Source: Planctomycetota bacterium
GTDB taxonomy: Bacteria > Planctomycetota > UBA8742 > UBA2392
NCBI GenBank assembly: GCA_020848275.1
Contig: JADLAK010000041.1
Location: 87,129-151,128, forward strand
DNA: 64,000 nt
Direction: 5' to 3'
Under the pieces are notes generated by a model. The model saw nothing but the letters and a program-made list of their open reading frames with translations. It was not told the origin of the DNA and ran no database searches. The position numbers and the translations under genes are program-made. Numbering within the stretch: the first letter of the stretch is position 1; each line of letters starts with the position of its first letter. This document shows positions 33,600 through 42,097 of the stretch, piece after piece.

Positions 33600-34955
33600 A
33601 TGTCGCAACCCGCGCCGCAATTTCTTCCCAAGACCCTCAAACTGCCCGCAGCCGCGTGGATTGCGTACGACCTCGCCAACACGGTCTACGCCGCTGTGCT
33701 GACATATGTATTCGTTCCTTATCTTGGCCGTCTGCTCGGAAGCCAGTCGGCGCAGGGCATCGTTAACAGCCTGTCGATGATCGCGGCCGGACTGCTCGTG
33801 CCGCTGTTCGCTTCAATGGCCGACCACACCGGCCGCGCGCGGCTGTACCTGGTGCTCACCACGTTGTGCTGCATAGTCCCGATGGGGCTGTTCGGCCTGC
33901 CCAGCGAACCGGTGATGGTGCTCGGCTTGTTCTTCCTCGCGAACCTCGCCTACAACGCCGCGCTGGTTTTCTACAACTCGCTGCTGCCCAGTGTCGCGTC
34001 GCCGCAGCGGCAGGGGCTCGTGTCGGGGCTGGGCGTGGGGCTGGGTTATTTCGGCACGCTGATCACGCTGGTGCTGGCGCTGATGGTGTTCAAGGACATG
34101 GGTTACACCACGAAGTTCGCCGTGCTGGCGGGCGTGTTTTTTCTGTTTGCGCTGCCGAGTTTCTTTTTGGTGCGCGAGCGCCGCGTGTTGCTGCGCGAGC
34201 CGTTTACGTTTTCGCTGGCGCGGCAGCAGGCGAAGTCAGTGCTGGCGACATTGCGCGACCTGCCGAGGAATCGCACGATGATGTGGTTTTTGCTCGGCAA
34301 CTTCTTCTGCGTCGATGTGCTGAACACGGCGATCATGTTTTTTGGCGCGTTTACCGAAAACGCGTTTTTCGTCAACACCGGCACCGTCGACAACGAAGTG
34401 TGGGTGCCGCGCGCGACCGTGCAGGTTTTCGGCATGGTGATGACCGACCCGGCGGACCTGCTGAAGCTCGCGGGCTTTTCGCTCAACACACTGGCGCTGC
34501 TGTTTGGCGTGATGCTGGGTTTTCTCACGGATCGTTTCGGCTCGCTGCGTATCCTGCGGCTGTCTGCGTTTTTCCTGCTGCTGGGTTTGATCGGCTCAGC
34601 GTATTGGGGCGGTGGCGACGCAACGCTGTACATCGTGGCGATCTGCGGTTTTGGCGGCCTGGGACTGTCGGGTGTATGGACGGCGGGCCGCAAGTTGCTG
34701 ATTGAACTGAGCCCGGTCGAAAAGATCGGCGAATACTTCGGCCTTTACGGCATCACAGTCAAGCTGAGCGTTATTGGCAGTGCGGTCTTCGGTGTCGTGG
34801 TCGACCAGGTCACGCGTGCAACCGGCAGCGATCTGCAGGGCTGGAAGGTCGCGTTGGCGTCGCAGGCGGTGCCGCTTGCGCTGGGGCTGGTGTTTTTAAG
34901 TTTCGTGCGAATGCCAAAGGCAGGCGACAGGCATCAGGCTTCAGGCGGCAGTTAA
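33600..34955 (+). CDS. MFS transporter, UMF1/Atg22-like
   Basis: 451 residues with about twelve transmembrane helices. The start region AWIAYDLANTVYAAVLTYVFVPYL and the segment NAALVFYNSLLPSVASPQRQGLVSGLGVGLGYFG are typical of the UMF1 family (Vacuole effluxer Atg22-like). Substrate unknown. The cytoplasmic loop and C-terminal half LSPVEKIGEYFGLYGITVKLS are also conserved in this group. The last ~12 residues (AGDRHQASGGS) are encoded by the left arm of a repeat palindrome, so the original stop was probably displaced. Confidence 0.85.
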   Translation: MSQPAPQFLPKTLKLPAAAWIAYDLANTVYAAVLTYVFVPYLGRLLGSQSAQGIVNSLSMIAAGLLVPLFASMADHTGRARLYLVLTTLCCIVPMGLFGLPSEPVMVLGLFFLANLAYNAALVFYNSLLPSVASPQRQGLVSGLGVGLGYFGTLITLVLALMVFKDMGYTTKFAVLAGVFFLFALPSFFLVRERRVLLREPFTFSLARQQAKSVLATLRDLPRNRTMMWFLLGNFFCVDVLNTAIMFFGAFTENAFFVNTGTVDNEVWVPRATVQVFGMVMTDPADLLKLAGFSLNTLALLFGVMLGFLTDRFGSLRILRLSAFFLLLGLIGSAYWGGGDATLYIVAICGFGGLGLSGVWTAGRKLLIELSPVEKIGEYFGLYGITVKLSVIGSAVFGVVVDQVTRATGSDLQGWKVALASQAVPLALGLVFLSFVRMPKAGDRHQASGGS

Positions 34956-34997
34956 AGCGTTTTTGCTGACGCCTGCCGCCTGTAGCCTGACGCCTCG
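34916..34997. repeat. Word-array palindrome, word CAGGC, overlapping the MFS stop
   Basis: The left arm 34916-34951 iterates (A)CAGGC; the right arm 34966-34997 iterates GCCTG. The stop codon of the upstream MFS gene lies at 34953-34955, just inside the loop. Confidence 0.75.
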
Positions 34998-35037
34998 TTA
35001 ATCCATAGACTCCCGCGGAATCACTGAGGTCGCGAAC

Positions 35038-35958
35038 ATGAAAGCCACTCGAGACGCATTCGGCGCTGCACTGCTTGAACTCGGCAAGGAAAACCCCAAC
35101 GTCGTCGCGCTGACCGCCGACCTGGGCGAATCGGTCAAGACCGGCGAGTTCGCGCGCGCGTTTCCGCAGCGGTTTTTCCAGATGGGCATCGCCGAGGCCA
35201 ACATGACCGACGTCGCCGCCGGCATGGCGACCTGCGGCAAAATTCCGTTCGCAACCACCTTTGCCATGTTCGGCACCGGCCGCGCGTGGGAAAGCGTGCG
35301 CAACACCGTCGGCTACCCGCACCTGAATGTCAAAATCGCATGTACGCACAGTGGCCTGAGCGTCGGCGAAGACGGCGCCAGCCACCAGATGCTCGAAGAC
35401 GTCGCGCTGATGCGCGTGATCCCCGGCATGACCGTCGTTGTCCCCTGCGATTATCCCAGCGCGTTTGCGGCCACCAAGGCCGTTGCCGCATGGAAGGGCC
35501 CGGTTTATCTGCGGCTGGGCCGCCCGGCCGTCAAAATCGTGTACGAGAAGGAATGCCCATTCACCATCGGCAAAGGCAACCTGCTGCGCGAAGGCGGCGA
35601 CATCGCGATCGTTGCCAACGGCCCGCTGGTGGCGTTCGCGCTCGAGGCGGCGGATGAACTCGCCAAGCAGGGCATCAAGGCCAGCGTCGCGGATTTCCAC
35701 ACGGTCAAACCGCTGGACACGGAATTGCTTTTGGCGCTGGCCAACAAGTGCAAGCGCATCGTGACGGCCGAAGAACACAACGTGATCGGCGGCCTGGGCG
35801 GCGCGGTTTCGGAGGCGCTGGCAAAGCTGCGCCCGACGCCGGTGCGTTTTGTCGGCACGCAGGACACGTTTGGCGAAAGCGGCAAGCCCGCGGACCTGTG
35901 GAAGAAATACGGCCTCGACGCCACCGGCATCCTCAAAGCCTGTAAAGAACTGCTGTAA
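35038..35958 (+). CDS. Transketolase, C-terminal subunit
   Basis: 306 residues containing the pyrimidine-binding and C-terminal domains of a split transketolase or DXS-like enzyme: TRDAFGAALLELGKENPNVVALTADLG, then QMGIAEANMTDVAAGMA with the catalytic Glu, and IACTHSGLSVGEDGASHQ. The thiamin-pyrophosphate-binding N-terminal subunit is not adjacent and is not in the window, so it must be elsewhere if the enzyme is active. The pentose-phosphate role is inferred from the family. Confidence 0.88.
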   Translation: MKATRDAFGAALLELGKENPNVVALTADLGESVKTGEFARAFPQRFFQMGIAEANMTDVAAGMATCGKIPFATTFAMFGTGRAWESVRNTVGYPHLNVKIACTHSGLSVGEDGASHQMLEDVALMRVIPGMTVVVPCDYPSAFAATKAVAAWKGPVYLRLGRPAVKIVYEKECPFTIGKGNLLREGGDIAIVANGPLVAFALEAADELAKQGIKASVADFHTVKPLDTELLLALANKCKRIVTAEEHNVIGGLGGAVSEALAKLRPTPVRFVGTQDTFGESGKPADLWKKYGLDATGILKACKELL

Positions 35959-35965
35959 AAGGCTG

Positions 35966-36062
35966 ACGCGAAGGCGCGAAGAAAAGCGATTTTCAACCGC
36001 GGCCTTCGCGCCTTCGCGTGAAATGCTTTTGCAGTTGAAGGACCCGTCGCTGACGCTCCGGG
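35966..36062. repeat. Word-array palindrome (GCGAAGG) followed by a partial cloverleaf repeat
   Basis: ACGCGAAGGCGCGAAG (35966-35981) and its exact complement at 36004-36019 form a 16-bp perfect inverted repeat. The word GCGAAGG is shared with the GxxExxY element at 55654. At 36043-36062 CCCGTCGC-tgac-GCTCCGGG is half of a cloverleaf element. Confidence 0.75.
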
Positions 36063-36068
36063 CTCTTG

Positions 36069-37055
36069 CTATTCCGCCTTCAGCGTACGGTTCATCAGAT
36101 CGAGCAGGGCTTTGTGCGGGTCGGCGCCGTGGTACAGCACGCGCTCGACCTGTTCGGCGATCGGCATCTCAATGCCGTGCTTGCGCGCCAAGGCCACCAG
36201 CGCCTTGGCGGTGTTGTAGCCTTCGACTTCCATTTCCATCGACGCGATTACGTCCGCCGGTTTTTCGCCGCGGCCGATGCGCACGCCAAACCCGCGGTTG
36301 CGGCCGTAGGGGCTGGCGCAGGTCGTGTACAGGTCGCCGACGCCGCTGAGGCCAAAGAACGTGCGCTCCTGCGCGCCCATCTTGACGCCCAGCCGCGCGA
36401 TTTCGGCAATGCCGCGCGCCAAGAGCGCCGCCTTGGCGTTGTCGCCCAGGTGCAGGCCTTCGAGGCCGCCTGCAGCAATCGCCACGACGTTTTTGGCCGC
36501 GCCGCCGAGTTCAACGCCTATTAGATCGTCGGTGAGATAGGCACGGAAAGTCGGCGTGCTGACGAGCTTTTGCAGTTCCTTGCCAAACCCGTCACCGGCT
36601 ACCACAACGCTTGTGGGCAGGCCCTGCGCGACTTCTTCGCCGTGACTGGGACCCGAAAGCGAAAGCACGTTTTTGGCGCCGGTGCACTGCTTCAGGATCT
36701 GCGTTGGGAACAGCAGGGTTTCCTGCTCGATACCCTTGGTAAGGCTGACCAGCGGCAGCGTCGCGGGGTAGGCCTTGCCGATTTTGCTGAAGACTTCGCG
36801 CAGGTAACGTGTGGGCACGGCAGCGAAACAACAGACGAACTCCGAAAAGTCCGGCAGCTCGGGCCCGACGATGGCGACGTTGGCGGGAATGCCGATGCCG
36901 GGCAGGAACGGCAAATTCTCGCGCGTGCGCCGCAGTTCGTTGGCGAATTCGGCTCGTCGCGCCCAGAGCGTGACGGCCAATCCCTTGCGCGCCAGCAGCA
37001 CGGCCATTGCCGTGCCCCAGCCACCCGCACCGATGATGAGAACGTTTTCAGCCAT
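36069..37055 (-). CDS. gpsA: Glycerol-3-phosphate dehydrogenase [NAD(P)+]
   Basis: 328 residues. GpsA reduces dihydroxyacetone phosphate to sn-glycerol-3-phosphate for phospholipid synthesis. The N-terminal dinucleotide motif IIGAGGWGTAMAV, the VSLTKGIE block, SGPSHGEEVAQGLPT with the catalytic-region Lys nearby, and ELGGAAKNVVAIAAG, LSGVGDLYTTC are all present. It follows plsY on the same strand, which makes glycerol-3-phosphate acylation its likely partner step. Confidence 0.95.
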   Translation of the reverse strand: MAENVLIIGAGGWGTAMAVLLARKGLAVTLWARRAEFANELRRTRENLPFLPGIGIPANVAIVGPELPDFSEFVCCFAAVPTRYLREVFSKIGKAYPATLPLVSLTKGIEQETLLFPTQILKQCTGAKNVLSLSGPSHGEEVAQGLPTSVVVAGDGFGKELQKLVSTPTFRAYLTDDLIGVELGGAAKNVVAIAAGGLEGLHLGDNAKAALLARGIAEIARLGVKMGAQERTFFGLSGVGDLYTTCASPYGRNRGFGVRIGRGEKPADVIASMEMEVEGYNTAKALVALARKHGIEMPIAEQVERVLYHGADPHKALLDLMNRTLKAE

Positions 37056-37065
37056 AAAAAGAAAA

Positions 37066-37148
37066 GGTTCAGGTCCAGGTTCAGGTTCAGGTGCAGAATA
37101 CTAGCCCGATGGCCAATTCTGAACCTGAACCTGCATCTGAACCTGAAC
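37066..37148. repeat. Word-array palindrome, word GGTTCA
   Basis: The left arm 37066-37099 iterates CAGGTT; the right arm 37116-37148 iterates GAACCT. It fills the gpsA-plsY gap and abuts the plsY stop. The same word recurs at 39672-39740. Confidence 0.8.
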
Positions 37149-37793
37149 TTACGGTTTGGCGCCGATGCGCGCCTCGGTGCCTTGCAGCATGCGTTTGATG
37201 TTGCCTGCGTGGCGCGCGACAATGAACACGGCAATAACGCTCAGCACGATCAGGCGGCCGAAATTCGGCGGATGGCTGATGGCTTCACCGAGCCAGATCG
37301 CATACAGGCCGGGGACAGCCGCGCTGGCGCCCATGCTGGCGGCGCTGACCATGCGCGTGAAAACCAGCAGCACAATGAACACGCCGACGGCGCAAAGCGC
37401 CGGGCCGGGGACCCACGTCCACGGCGGAATCGTCAGGATGAAAATGATGCCGAAGCCGGTTGCCACGCCCTTGCCGCCCTGCATGTTCAGGTAGGGCGAA
37501 TAGAAGTGGCCAGCGAGCACGCCCGCGGCGGCGATCAGCGGCAGGTCGCAGCCCGCCTGGTCCATTAGCATGTAGCCGATCCATGTGCACAGCAGGCCCT
37601 TGCCCGCGTCCATAGCGAACACGGCGAAGAACCAGATGCGGCCCAGCACGCGGCCGGCGTTGGTCGCGCCGATGTTGCCGCTGCCTTCATGGCGAATGTC
37701 TTTGCCCTTCATCTTGCCGGCGATGAGGCCAAAGGGGATTCCACCGATGAGGTAGGAACCAACGAGCGTCAATGTGATGTAAAGCCAGGTCAT
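37149..37793 (-). CDS. plsY: Glycerol-3-phosphate acyltransferase PlsY
   Basis: 214 residues with five or so transmembrane helices. PlsY acylates glycerol-3-phosphate with acyl-phosphate. Three family motifs are visible: SYLIGGIPFGLIAGKM with GSGNIGATNAGR, and MQGGKGVATG, and the later HAGNIKRML. The start is 8 nt after the stop of the upstream homocysteine methyltransferase gene; a longer in-frame start exists but would overlap it. Followed by gpsA, giving two successive steps of phosphatidate synthesis. Confidence 0.93.
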   Translation of the reverse strand: MTWLYITLTLVGSYLIGGIPFGLIAGKMKGKDIRHEGSGNIGATNAGRVLGRIWFFAVFAMDAGKGLLCTWIGYMLMDQAGCDLPLIAAAGVLAGHFYSPYLNMQGGKGVATGFGIIFILTIPPWTWVPGPALCAVGVFIVLLVFTRMVSAASMGASAAVPGLYAIWLGEAISHPPNFGRLIVLSVIAVFIVARHAGNIKRMLQGTEARIGAKP

Positions 37794-37801
37794 GTTCTTG
37801 A

Positions 37802-39637
37802 TTAATTCTTTCGACGGAGGCTGTGCGCGTGTTGGGTGAGAGCGGCCACCATCTCGTAACGATCCATGGGTGTGATTAGGTAGAAGCCTGCGACCTGCGA
37901 CGCCGTTTGCTCCATCAATTCTCGGCAAATGGCGAGGCCTTCTTCACGGCCTTTTTTGCCTGATTTGCCCGCCATGCGTGCCCGTATGGGGTCCGGAATA
38001 CTAATACCCGGCACTTCATTATGCAAAAACTCCGCGTTCCTTTCAGACACCAAAGGCATCAATCCCAACAAAACCGGCACTTGCAGCGGTGCAATGGCCG
38101 CCGCCACTGCCCTTGCCGTGTCAAGGCTGTATACGGGCTGCGTCATGACAAAACGCGCACCGGCCGCAACCTTGCGTCCAAGGCGCTTTGCCTCGTTGTC
38201 CATGCTGCGCGTGGCGCTGTTGAAGGCGCAGCCGACAAAGAAATTCGTGCGTAGGTCGCCGTCGTGTTCGGCTGTGAAGTCGCCTCGGTTTATGCCAGAA
38301 ATCATCTCGATCAGTTTGGCGCTGGACATGTCAAACACGCCCGAGCTGCCCTGGTAAGCCTGCGTCGCGACCGGGTCGCCCGTGACCGCTAGGATGTTGC
38401 TGACGCCCATCGCATACGCGCCAAGCAGATGCGACTGCGTGCCGATCAAACTGCGGTCGCGGCAGGCGACGTGCAGAACAATCCGCGCCCCGCAATCGTG
38501 CGTGACCATGTTGGCAAACGCCAGGTTGCTCATGCGCATCACCGACAGCGGGTTGTCGGCAATCGTGATCGCGTGGACGCCGGCTTCGTGCAGCGTGCGC
38601 GCGCCCATGACTTGCTTGTCGAAGTATACGCCGCGTGGCGGGTCGACTTCGGCGACAATCACGCCGCCGCGCTTGAAATCGGCTTCCAGTGTCGCCTGGA
38701 CGGTCAGCGGCTTGGCGGGCGCTTTGGCGTGCGCGGGCACGGGTGCGGCGTGGCTGCGCAGCGAAGGTTTGCGCGCCGTAATGAGCGCTTTCAGCGCGCG
38801 AATGTCATCAGGCGTGGTCCCGCAGCAACCGCCGATCAAATTCGCGCCGAGGTCGGCCAGGCGTTTGGCGCTGCGTGCGAAATAATCCGGCCGCTGGATG
38901 TAGATGGGACGGCCGACGTCGTCAAAGTCGGCCAGGCCGCGGTTGGGATAGACGCTGATTGGCTTGTCGGTGAGGTCGGCAAGCTTCTTGACGACTTCAA
39001 TGGCAGCGGTTTCGCCGCCGCCGCAATTGGCGCCGATCACGTCGACGCGCAGTTTCTTTAGCCCCGCGACCATGCGTTCGGGTGAAACGCCGGTGGCGGT
39101 CGAGCCCGAAAGCGAGAACGCCAATTGCGCGATCAGGGGCGTCTTGGGGCCTTCGAGATTGGCGGCCTCGATGGCCAGCGTGAGTTCGTCGAGGTCGGAA
39201 AAAGTTTCCAGCAGCACGCCGTCCACACCGCCCTCTATTAGACCTTTGATCTGCTCTGCGTAGGCGTCGCGACGTTCCTCGGGGCCGAGCTTTGCACTGG
39301 CGCGCGGGAGCGGGCCGATGGCCCCCAGCACGTAGGCCTTGCCGGCAGCGGCATCGCGCGCGATTTTTGCGCCCGCGCGGCAGACCTCGACGACGCGGTC
39401 GCCGAGGTTTGCCGCTTCAAGGGCATGGCGGCTGGCGCCAAAGGTGTTGGTCTCGATGACTTCGGCGCCGGCGCGCAGGTATTCCTCGTGGATGGCCTTG
39501 ACGAACCCGGGTTTTGCGAGGTTGAGTGCCGCGCCCATGTGCCCGGCGGCGAGCAGGCCGCGCCTGGAAAACAACGTGCCGTAGGCGCCATCGCCAACGA
39601 GCACGCGGGATTTGAGAGCATCGAGGAACGCGTTCAT
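37802..39637 (-). CDS. Homocysteine S-methyltransferase / methylenetetrahydrofolate reductase fusion
   Basis: 611 residues. Residues ~1-290 are a homocysteine methyltransferase (Pfam S-methyl_trans): LVGDGAYGTLF, ETNTFGASR, GANCGGG and the zinc cysteines in NLIGGCCGTTPDDI. Residues ~315-611 are a MetF-like (5,10-methylene-THF reductase) barrel: VIAEVDPPRG, ITIADNP, and NILAVTGDP, FFVGCAFNS. The same two-domain layout is known as YitJ. It can couple methyl-THF formation to methionine synthesis. Start at 39637 chosen, but ATG 39646 is equally possible; neither has a clear Shine-Dalgarno. Confidence 0.9.
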   Translation of the reverse strand: MNAFLDALKSRVLVGDGAYGTLFSRRGLLAAGHMGAALNLAKPGFVKAIHEEYLRAGAEVIETNTFGASRHALEAANLGDRVVEVCRAGAKIARDAAAGKAYVLGAIGPLPRASAKLGPEERRDAYAEQIKGLIEGGVDGVLLETFSDLDELTLAIEAANLEGPKTPLIAQLAFSLSGSTATGVSPERMVAGLKKLRVDVIGANCGGGETAAIEVVKKLADLTDKPISVYPNRGLADFDDVGRPIYIQRPDYFARSAKRLADLGANLIGGCCGTTPDDIRALKALITARKPSLRSHAAPVPAHAKAPAKPLTVQATLEADFKRGGVIVAEVDPPRGVYFDKQVMGARTLHEAGVHAITIADNPLSVMRMSNLAFANMVTHDCGARIVLHVACRDRSLIGTQSHLLGAYAMGVSNILAVTGDPVATQAYQGSSGVFDMSSAKLIEMISGINRGDFTAEHDGDLRTNFFVGCAFNSATRSMDNEAKRLGRKVAAGARFVMTQPVYSLDTARAVAAAIAPLQVPVLLGLMPLVSERNAEFLHNEVPGISIPDPIRARMAGKSGKKGREEGLAICRELMEQTASQVAGFYLITPMDRYEMVAALTQHAHSLRRKN

Positions 39638-39671
39638 TGGACGCATTAGCGGTGTAGTGCGCGGGCTGGTC

Positions 39672-39740
39672 AAGGTTCAGGTTCAGGTACAGGTTCAGAA
39701 TGAGCAATCGGCGCGGGTTCTGAACCTGAACCTGCACCTG
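39672..39740. repeat. Word-array palindrome, word GGTTCA
   Basis: The left arm 39672-39700 iterates CAGGTT; the right arm 39718-39740 iterates GAACCT; the loop is 17 nt. The words are the same as at 37066-37148. It lies between dprA and the fusion gene. Confidence 0.8.
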
Positions 39741-39749
39741 GCCCTGATG

Positions 39750-40880
39750 TCATGCGTCCAGCCGCACGTACAGCTTGCCCGGCAGGCTCTTTGCCAGCCG
39801 CTTGAGTTCCAGCGTCATCAGGCCGCTGGTGACTTGCGCCGCGGGCAGGCCGGACTTGTCGATCAAATCGTCGATCGAAAGCGCGTCGCTGGGCGCGAGC
39901 AGCGGATACAGCGCGGCCTCGGTCGTGGAGAGTCCCGGCGGCGACTTTTTCTTGCCGTCGTCCTGCGGCTGCTCGGCCAGCAGCTTCTTCGTGGGTTCAA
40001 GCACGCCGTAGATGTCGATGGGTTCCTCGACGAGATGTGCGCCCTCCTTGATCAGCGCATGGCAGCCGCGACTGGTTTCGTTGTCGACCTTGCCGGGAAT
40101 GGCGAACACTTCGCGCGCTTGTTCAAGCGCCAGCCGCGCGGTAATCAGCGAGCCGGATTTCACGTCGGCTTCGGCGACCAGCACACCAAGCGACATGCCG
40201 CTGATCAGGCGGTTGCGCTGCGGGAAGTTTCGCGCGACGCCGGGCGTCTCAAGCGGAAATTCGCTGACAATCGCACCGCTGGCGGCGATCTCGTCGGCCA
40301 GCCGTTTGTTTTCGGGCGGGTAAATGTCCAGCAGCCCCGAACCAATCATCGCAATCGTGCGGCCTTTGGCCTCCAGCGCCGCTTTGTGTGCCGCCGTGTC
40401 GACGCCGCGCGCCATGCCGCTGACGACAGTGATGCCGCGCACGGCGAAATCGCGGGCAAAACGCGCGGCCTGCGAGTTGCCGTAATGGGTGCTGCTGCGG
40501 CTGCCGACAATGGCGATGGCGAGCGCATCTTCGCGGCGCAGATCGCCGCGCAGATAAAGCAGAATCGGCGGATCTTCGATGCCCGCCAGCGGCTGCGGGT
40601 AGCCGTCGTGACCGAGCATGAGCAAACGAACGCCGTGTTTCTCACAGGCTTCGAGTTCGCGCTTGTGTGTGCCGTCGCGGATGACCTCGGCGAGCGCCTG
40701 CGGCGCGTCACGCGAGACCTTGGGGATGTTCGCGAGCGCGTCTTTGCTTGCGCCCAGCGCGGCATCGAAGGAGCCGAAACGTTGCAGGACGTTTTTCAGG
40801 CCGAGCGGCGAGAATTTGCGAGCCGTGACAAAGCTCAGCCGCGCGAGGAGTTCGGAAGACTGGACGGGAGAAGAACTCAT
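39750..40880 (-). CDS. dprA: DNA-processing protein DprA
   Basis: 376 residues; start chosen at MSSSPVQ with GGAG 9 nt upstream. DprA loads RecA on incoming single-stranded DNA in transformation. The Rossmann-like core shows IAIVGSRSSTHYGNSQAARFA, VVSGMARGVDTAAHKAAL, GSGLLDIYPPENK, SEFPLETPGVARNFPQRNRLISG and a C-terminal winged-helix segment from ~310 (LSIDDLIDKSGLPAAQVTSGLMTLEL). N-terminal SAM-like part is short. Its presence hints at natural competence, but no other com genes are visible. Confidence 0.93.
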   Translation of the reverse strand: MSSSPVQSSELLARLSFVTARKFSPLGLKNVLQRFGSFDAALGASKDALANIPKVSRDAPQALAEVIRDGTHKRELEACEKHGVRLLMLGHDGYPQPLAGIEDPPILLYLRGDLRREDALAIAIVGSRSSTHYGNSQAARFARDFAVRGITVVSGMARGVDTAAHKAALEAKGRTIAMIGSGLLDIYPPENKRLADEIAASGAIVSEFPLETPGVARNFPQRNRLISGMSLGVLVAEADVKSGSLITARLALEQAREVFAIPGKVDNETSRGCHALIKEGAHLVEEPIDIYGVLEPTKKLLAEQPQDDGKKKSPPGLSTTEAALYPLLAPSDALSIDDLIDKSGLPAAQVTSGLMTLELKRLAKSLPGKLYVRLDA

Positions 40881-40899
40881 GTTCGCTTCTCCGTATTTC

Positions 40900-40962
40900 A
40901 GGCGTGAGGCGGGAGTGATTTGAGGCGTTCGAGGGCTATTGAGCAACTCCCGCCTGCCGCCT
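40900..40962. repeat. Short inverted repeat, word GGCGGGAGT
   Basis: 40900-40916 and 40946-40962 are complementary at 15 of 17 positions, with a 29-nt loop. It lies in the dprA-aroB gap. Of the arrays here it is the least clearly tandem. Confidence 0.6.
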
Positions 40963-40974
40963 CCTGGCTCAAAG

Positions 40975-42060
40975 CTAACCCCGCATGTCCTTGATGAGTT
41001 GCGCGTCGAGTTTGACGTCCAACGCCACGGCATGGCCAAGGCGCGGACAGACGACGAATTTGATCGTCCCGTTCGCCGCACGCTTTTTGTCGGCGCTGAT
41101 GACCTTGAGGATGTCTTCGTCCTTGAGCGCCGCGGGAATAGTGGGGTCGAAGCCGGCCTTGCGGATCAGGTTTTCAATGCGCTTGATCGCGGGCACGGGA
41201 AGCGCGGCGTGTTTGGCTGAAACGCGCATGGCGGCCAGCAGGCCGATAGCGATGGCCTCACCATGAAGCATCTTGCCGCCCATCAGCGTCTCGACGGCGT
41301 GGCCCAGCGTGTGGCCGAGGTTGAGAAGGATGCGCTCTTTGCCGGTCTCGCGTTCGTCTTTTTCGACAATCGCGCCCTTGAATTGCACGCAGGTCGTTAC
41401 GCAATGGCGCAAAGCATTCGGGTCGCGGCGCAGCAGCATGTCGACCGAGTTTTCGAGCCAGGTGAACAGCGCCATCTGGCCCAGCAGCGCGCACTTGATG
41501 GCCTCGGAAATCGCACTGCGCAGTTCGCGGTCGGGCAGCGTTTGCAGCACGTTGATGTCACAGAACACCGACGAAGGCTGGTGGAAGGCGCCGATCATGT
41601 TTTTGCCGCGCGCGTGGTTGACGGCGGTCTTGCCGCCGACGCTGGAGTCCAGCATCGCCAGCAGCGAAGTCGGGATCTGCACCAGGCGCACGCCGCGCAT
41701 CAGCGTGGCGGCGAAAAAGCCCGCAAGGTCGCCGACCATGCCGCCGCCCAGCGCGACGACGACCGAATCGCGGTCGAGCGCCGGCTCGGTCAACGCAAAA
41801 TCATAGAGGCGCGACAACTGGTCGAGGTTTTTCGAGTTCTCGCCCGCGGGAACCGACATCGTCTTGGCCGGCGCCACCTGCTTAATCAAATCGATGAACG
41901 CCACAGCGTGCAGCGGCGCGACGTTGCTGTCCGTCACCAGCATCAATGACGACGGCGACAGGTCCTTCAACGCGACGATGATGTTCTGCTGCAGGTTGTC
42001 GCCGACCCAGACCCGGTAGGGGGTCGACGGCAATTTTACCTCGATGGGGATCGCGCTCAT
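40975..42060 (-). CDS. aroB: 3-dehydroquinate synthase
   Basis: 361 residues. AroB converts DAHP to 3-dehydroquinate, the second step of the shikimate pathway, using NAD and a divalent metal. Blocks: VVVALGGGMVGDLAGFFAATLMRGV, QIPTSLLAMLDSSVGGKTAVNH, KNMIGAFHQP, SEAIKCALL, LNLGHTLGHAVET, HGEAIAIG. Metal ligands Glu and the two His are in the latter segments. Start at MSAIPIEV; an upstream in-frame extension is not supported. dprA lies downstream on the same strand. Confidence 0.95.
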   Translation of the reverse strand: MSAIPIEVKLPSTPYRVWVGDNLQQNIIVALKDLSPSSLMLVTDSNVAPLHAVAFIDLIKQVAPAKTMSVPAGENSKNLDQLSRLYDFALTEPALDRDSVVVALGGGMVGDLAGFFAATLMRGVRLVQIPTSLLAMLDSSVGGKTAVNHARGKNMIGAFHQPSSVFCDINVLQTLPDRELRSAISEAIKCALLGQMALFTWLENSVDMLLRRDPNALRHCVTTCVQFKGAIVEKDERETGKERILLNLGHTLGHAVETLMGGKMLHGEAIAIGLLAAMRVSAKHAALPVPAIKRIENLIRKAGFDPTIPAALKDEDILKVISADKKRAANGTIKFVVCPRLGHAVALDVKLDAQLIKDMRG

Positions 42061-42097
42061 GGCCCGGGGTTTTACAGATTTTCCGGCCGCAGACCAA

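Noticed and set aside
39612..40907. Long plus-strand open frame opposite dprA, and similar long antisense frames such as 44088-45128 opposite the FHA gene
   Set aside because: High GC produces long open frames on the opposite strand; they have no Shine-Dalgarno, no recognisable domain, and the real genes on the other strand match known families.
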